Positions 5,737 through 6,660 of a stretch of DNA of 6,660 nucleotides are shown here, in pieces. The stretch comes from Planctomycetes bacterium RBG_16_43_13 (lineage in GTDB: Bacteria > Planctomycetota > MHYJ01), in the NCBI GenBank assembly GCA_001828445.1, contig MHYJ01000118.1:1-6660 (forward strand). The letters run 5' to 3'. The notes beneath the pieces were generated by a model, which ran no database searches, was not told the origin of the DNA, and saw only the letters and a list, made by a program, of their open reading frames with translations. The translations under genes were made by a program, and so were the position numbers. The first letter of the stretch is position 1; each line of letters starts with the position of its first letter.

Positions 5737-6660
5737 ATGAATATAACGTTAAGTGAAGTAATGATGCTTTCGCCCGTCCTCTACGTTCTCGGGGCGGCGT
5801 TTGCGGTTCTGGTTGTGGACATTATCTTCCCGACTAAAGACGGCAGGCGGGAGTGGGTGTCATACATTCTCCAATATATCTGCTATGCAGGGCTTGGGCT
5901 TGCGATTTATGACATTGTAACCGCTGATTTGGATACGGTTCGGGGGTTTATGAACGCCGTAACGATAGATGCGTTCTACAAATTTACGTCGCTAATCATA
6001 CTCTTTGCGTCTGTCCTTACGGTTCTGCTCTCGTCCGAGTATATTAAACTGCACAAGATAAAGCAGGGAGAGTATTACGCCCTCGTTCTAATCTCTGCGG
6101 CGGGGATGATGCTCCTTGCGGCGGCAAATGACTTTATCACGATGTTCCTCTCCATAGAGTTGTTGTCGATAGCACTGTATATTTTGACGGGGATAACGCG
6201 GGATGAGAAACGTTCGAACGAGGCGGCGCTAAAATATTTCATAATGGGTGCGTTTGCGACGGGCTTCCTGCTCTACGGGATGGCTCTATTGTATGGAGCA
6301 AGCGGGACGATTTATATAAATGAACTGCATTCCGCAGTAACGCATCGGACTCTGGCAATGGTGGGATTGCTCCTTATGATAGTTGGTTTCGCATTTAAGG
6401 TCGGGGCGGTGCCATTCCATATGTGGGTGCCGGATGCGTATGAAGGGGCGCCTACGTCGGTAACGGGCTTTATGGCTGTAACGGTGAAGGCGGCGGGCTT
6501 TGCGGTTCTCGCGCGGGTTGTTCTGGCAGGCGTAGGCGGAGTTGTGTCGGAAGATATTCTTTGGGGCATAGCGGTTTTGACAATGCTCGCAGGAAATATC
6601 CTTGCCCTGACGCAGAAGAGCGTGAAACGTATGCTGGCGTATTCGAGTATAGCACATACG
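5737..6660 (+). CDS. nuoN: NADH-quinone oxidoreductase subunit N (NuoN), N-terminal 308 residues
   Basis: The frame is open from the ATG to the right edge of the window (308 codons, no stop), out of about 480 expected, so the gene is cut by the window and not broken. The product is the third antiporter-like proton-pumping subunit (NuoN/ND2), which packs against NuoK. Conserved features visible are E141 in the TM5 motif FLSIELLSIALYILTG, K166 in EAALKYFIMGAF, K221 in FKVGAVPFHMWVPDAYEGAPT, K251 in MAVTVKAAGF, and LTQKSVKRMLAYSSIAH at the edge. The first 35 residues (MNITLSEVMMLSPVLYVLG, then a helix) fit the family start. Its codon use is GC-richer than the preceding HEAT extension and resembles the nuoM core, so it belongs to the same ancestral operon. 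Confidence 0.96.
   Translation, partial: MNITLSEVMMLSPVLYVLGAAFAVLVVDIIFPTKDGRREWVSYILQYICYAGLGLAIYDIVTADLDTVRGFMNAVTIDAFYKFTSLIILFASVLTVLLSSEYIKLHKIKQGEYYALVLISAAGMMLLAAANDFITMFLSIELLSIALYILTGITRDEKRSNEAALKYFIMGAFATGFLLYGMALLYGASGTIYINELHSAVTHRTLAMVGLLLMIVGFAFKVGAVPFHMWVPDAYEGAPTSVTGFMAVTVKAAGFAVLARVVLAGVGGVVSEDILWGIAVLTMLAGNILALTQKSVKRMLAYSSIAHT

Noticed and set aside
6286..6657. Antisense open frames opposite nuoN, and similar ones opposite nuoJ, nuoL and nuoM
   Set aside because: They mirror the strong membrane-protein codon pattern of the + strand genes, encode no recognisable family, and would need promoters that are not visible.
1368..6660. Alternative reading of the L/M/N genes as an Mrp antiporter or membrane-bound hydrogenase module
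   Set aside because: The complete H-I-J-K-L-M-N order, the NuoK glutamate pair, the NuoI double-cluster motifs and the NuoL lateral-helix region fit complex I specifically.

Overview
The window is a tightly packed, single-strand (+) block of membrane-arm genes for respiratory complex I (NADH-quinone oxidoreductase, NDH-1). The order is the usual bacterial nuoH-I-J-K-L-M-N. The tail of nuoH enters at the left edge, nuoI, nuoJ, nuoK, nuoL and nuoM are complete, and nuoN runs off the right edge. Spacers are 11 bases or less, and nuoH/nuoI (22 nt) and nuoJ/nuoK (4 nt) overlap. I see no promoter, terminator, RNA gene, mobile element or CRISPR array, so this looks like the interior of one polycistronic unit. 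No stretch above 300 bases lacks a gene.

The organism is a bacterium with intermediate GC, frequent ATA (Ile) and AGG (Arg) codons, ATG starts and ordinary purine-rich ribosome-binding sites. I cannot name the phylum from this window. Codon use and protein sequences are unlike enteric bacteria, and an uncultured lineage is plausible. The NADH-binding genes (nuoE/F/G) lie outside the window, so the electron donor is unproven.

Layout: 1-89 nuoH C-terminus (quinone-site subunit); 68-565 nuoI (two [4Fe-4S] clusters that pass electrons towards quinone); 576-1073 nuoJ and 1070-1363 nuoK (small membrane subunits of the proton-transfer path); 1368-3269 nuoL, 3272-5725 nuoM and 5737-end nuoN (the three antiporter-like proton-pumping subunits). 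NuoI delivers electrons near NuoH, and the energy is relayed through H/J/K to the pumps N, M and L.

The striking feature is nuoM. After a complete, canonical 14-helix NuoM (about residues 1-492) the reading frame continues for about 325 residues into a soluble, charged extension. Its second half is a run of roughly 31-residue HEAT-like (PBS-lyase/E-Z type) repeats. From known NuoM topology this extension should lie on the periplasmic side. The extension is more AT-rich than the flanking nuo sequence and its repeats share exact DNA words, which suggests a later addition expanded by tandem duplication. A second oddity is that the conserved TM5 glutamate of NuoL is aspartate here.
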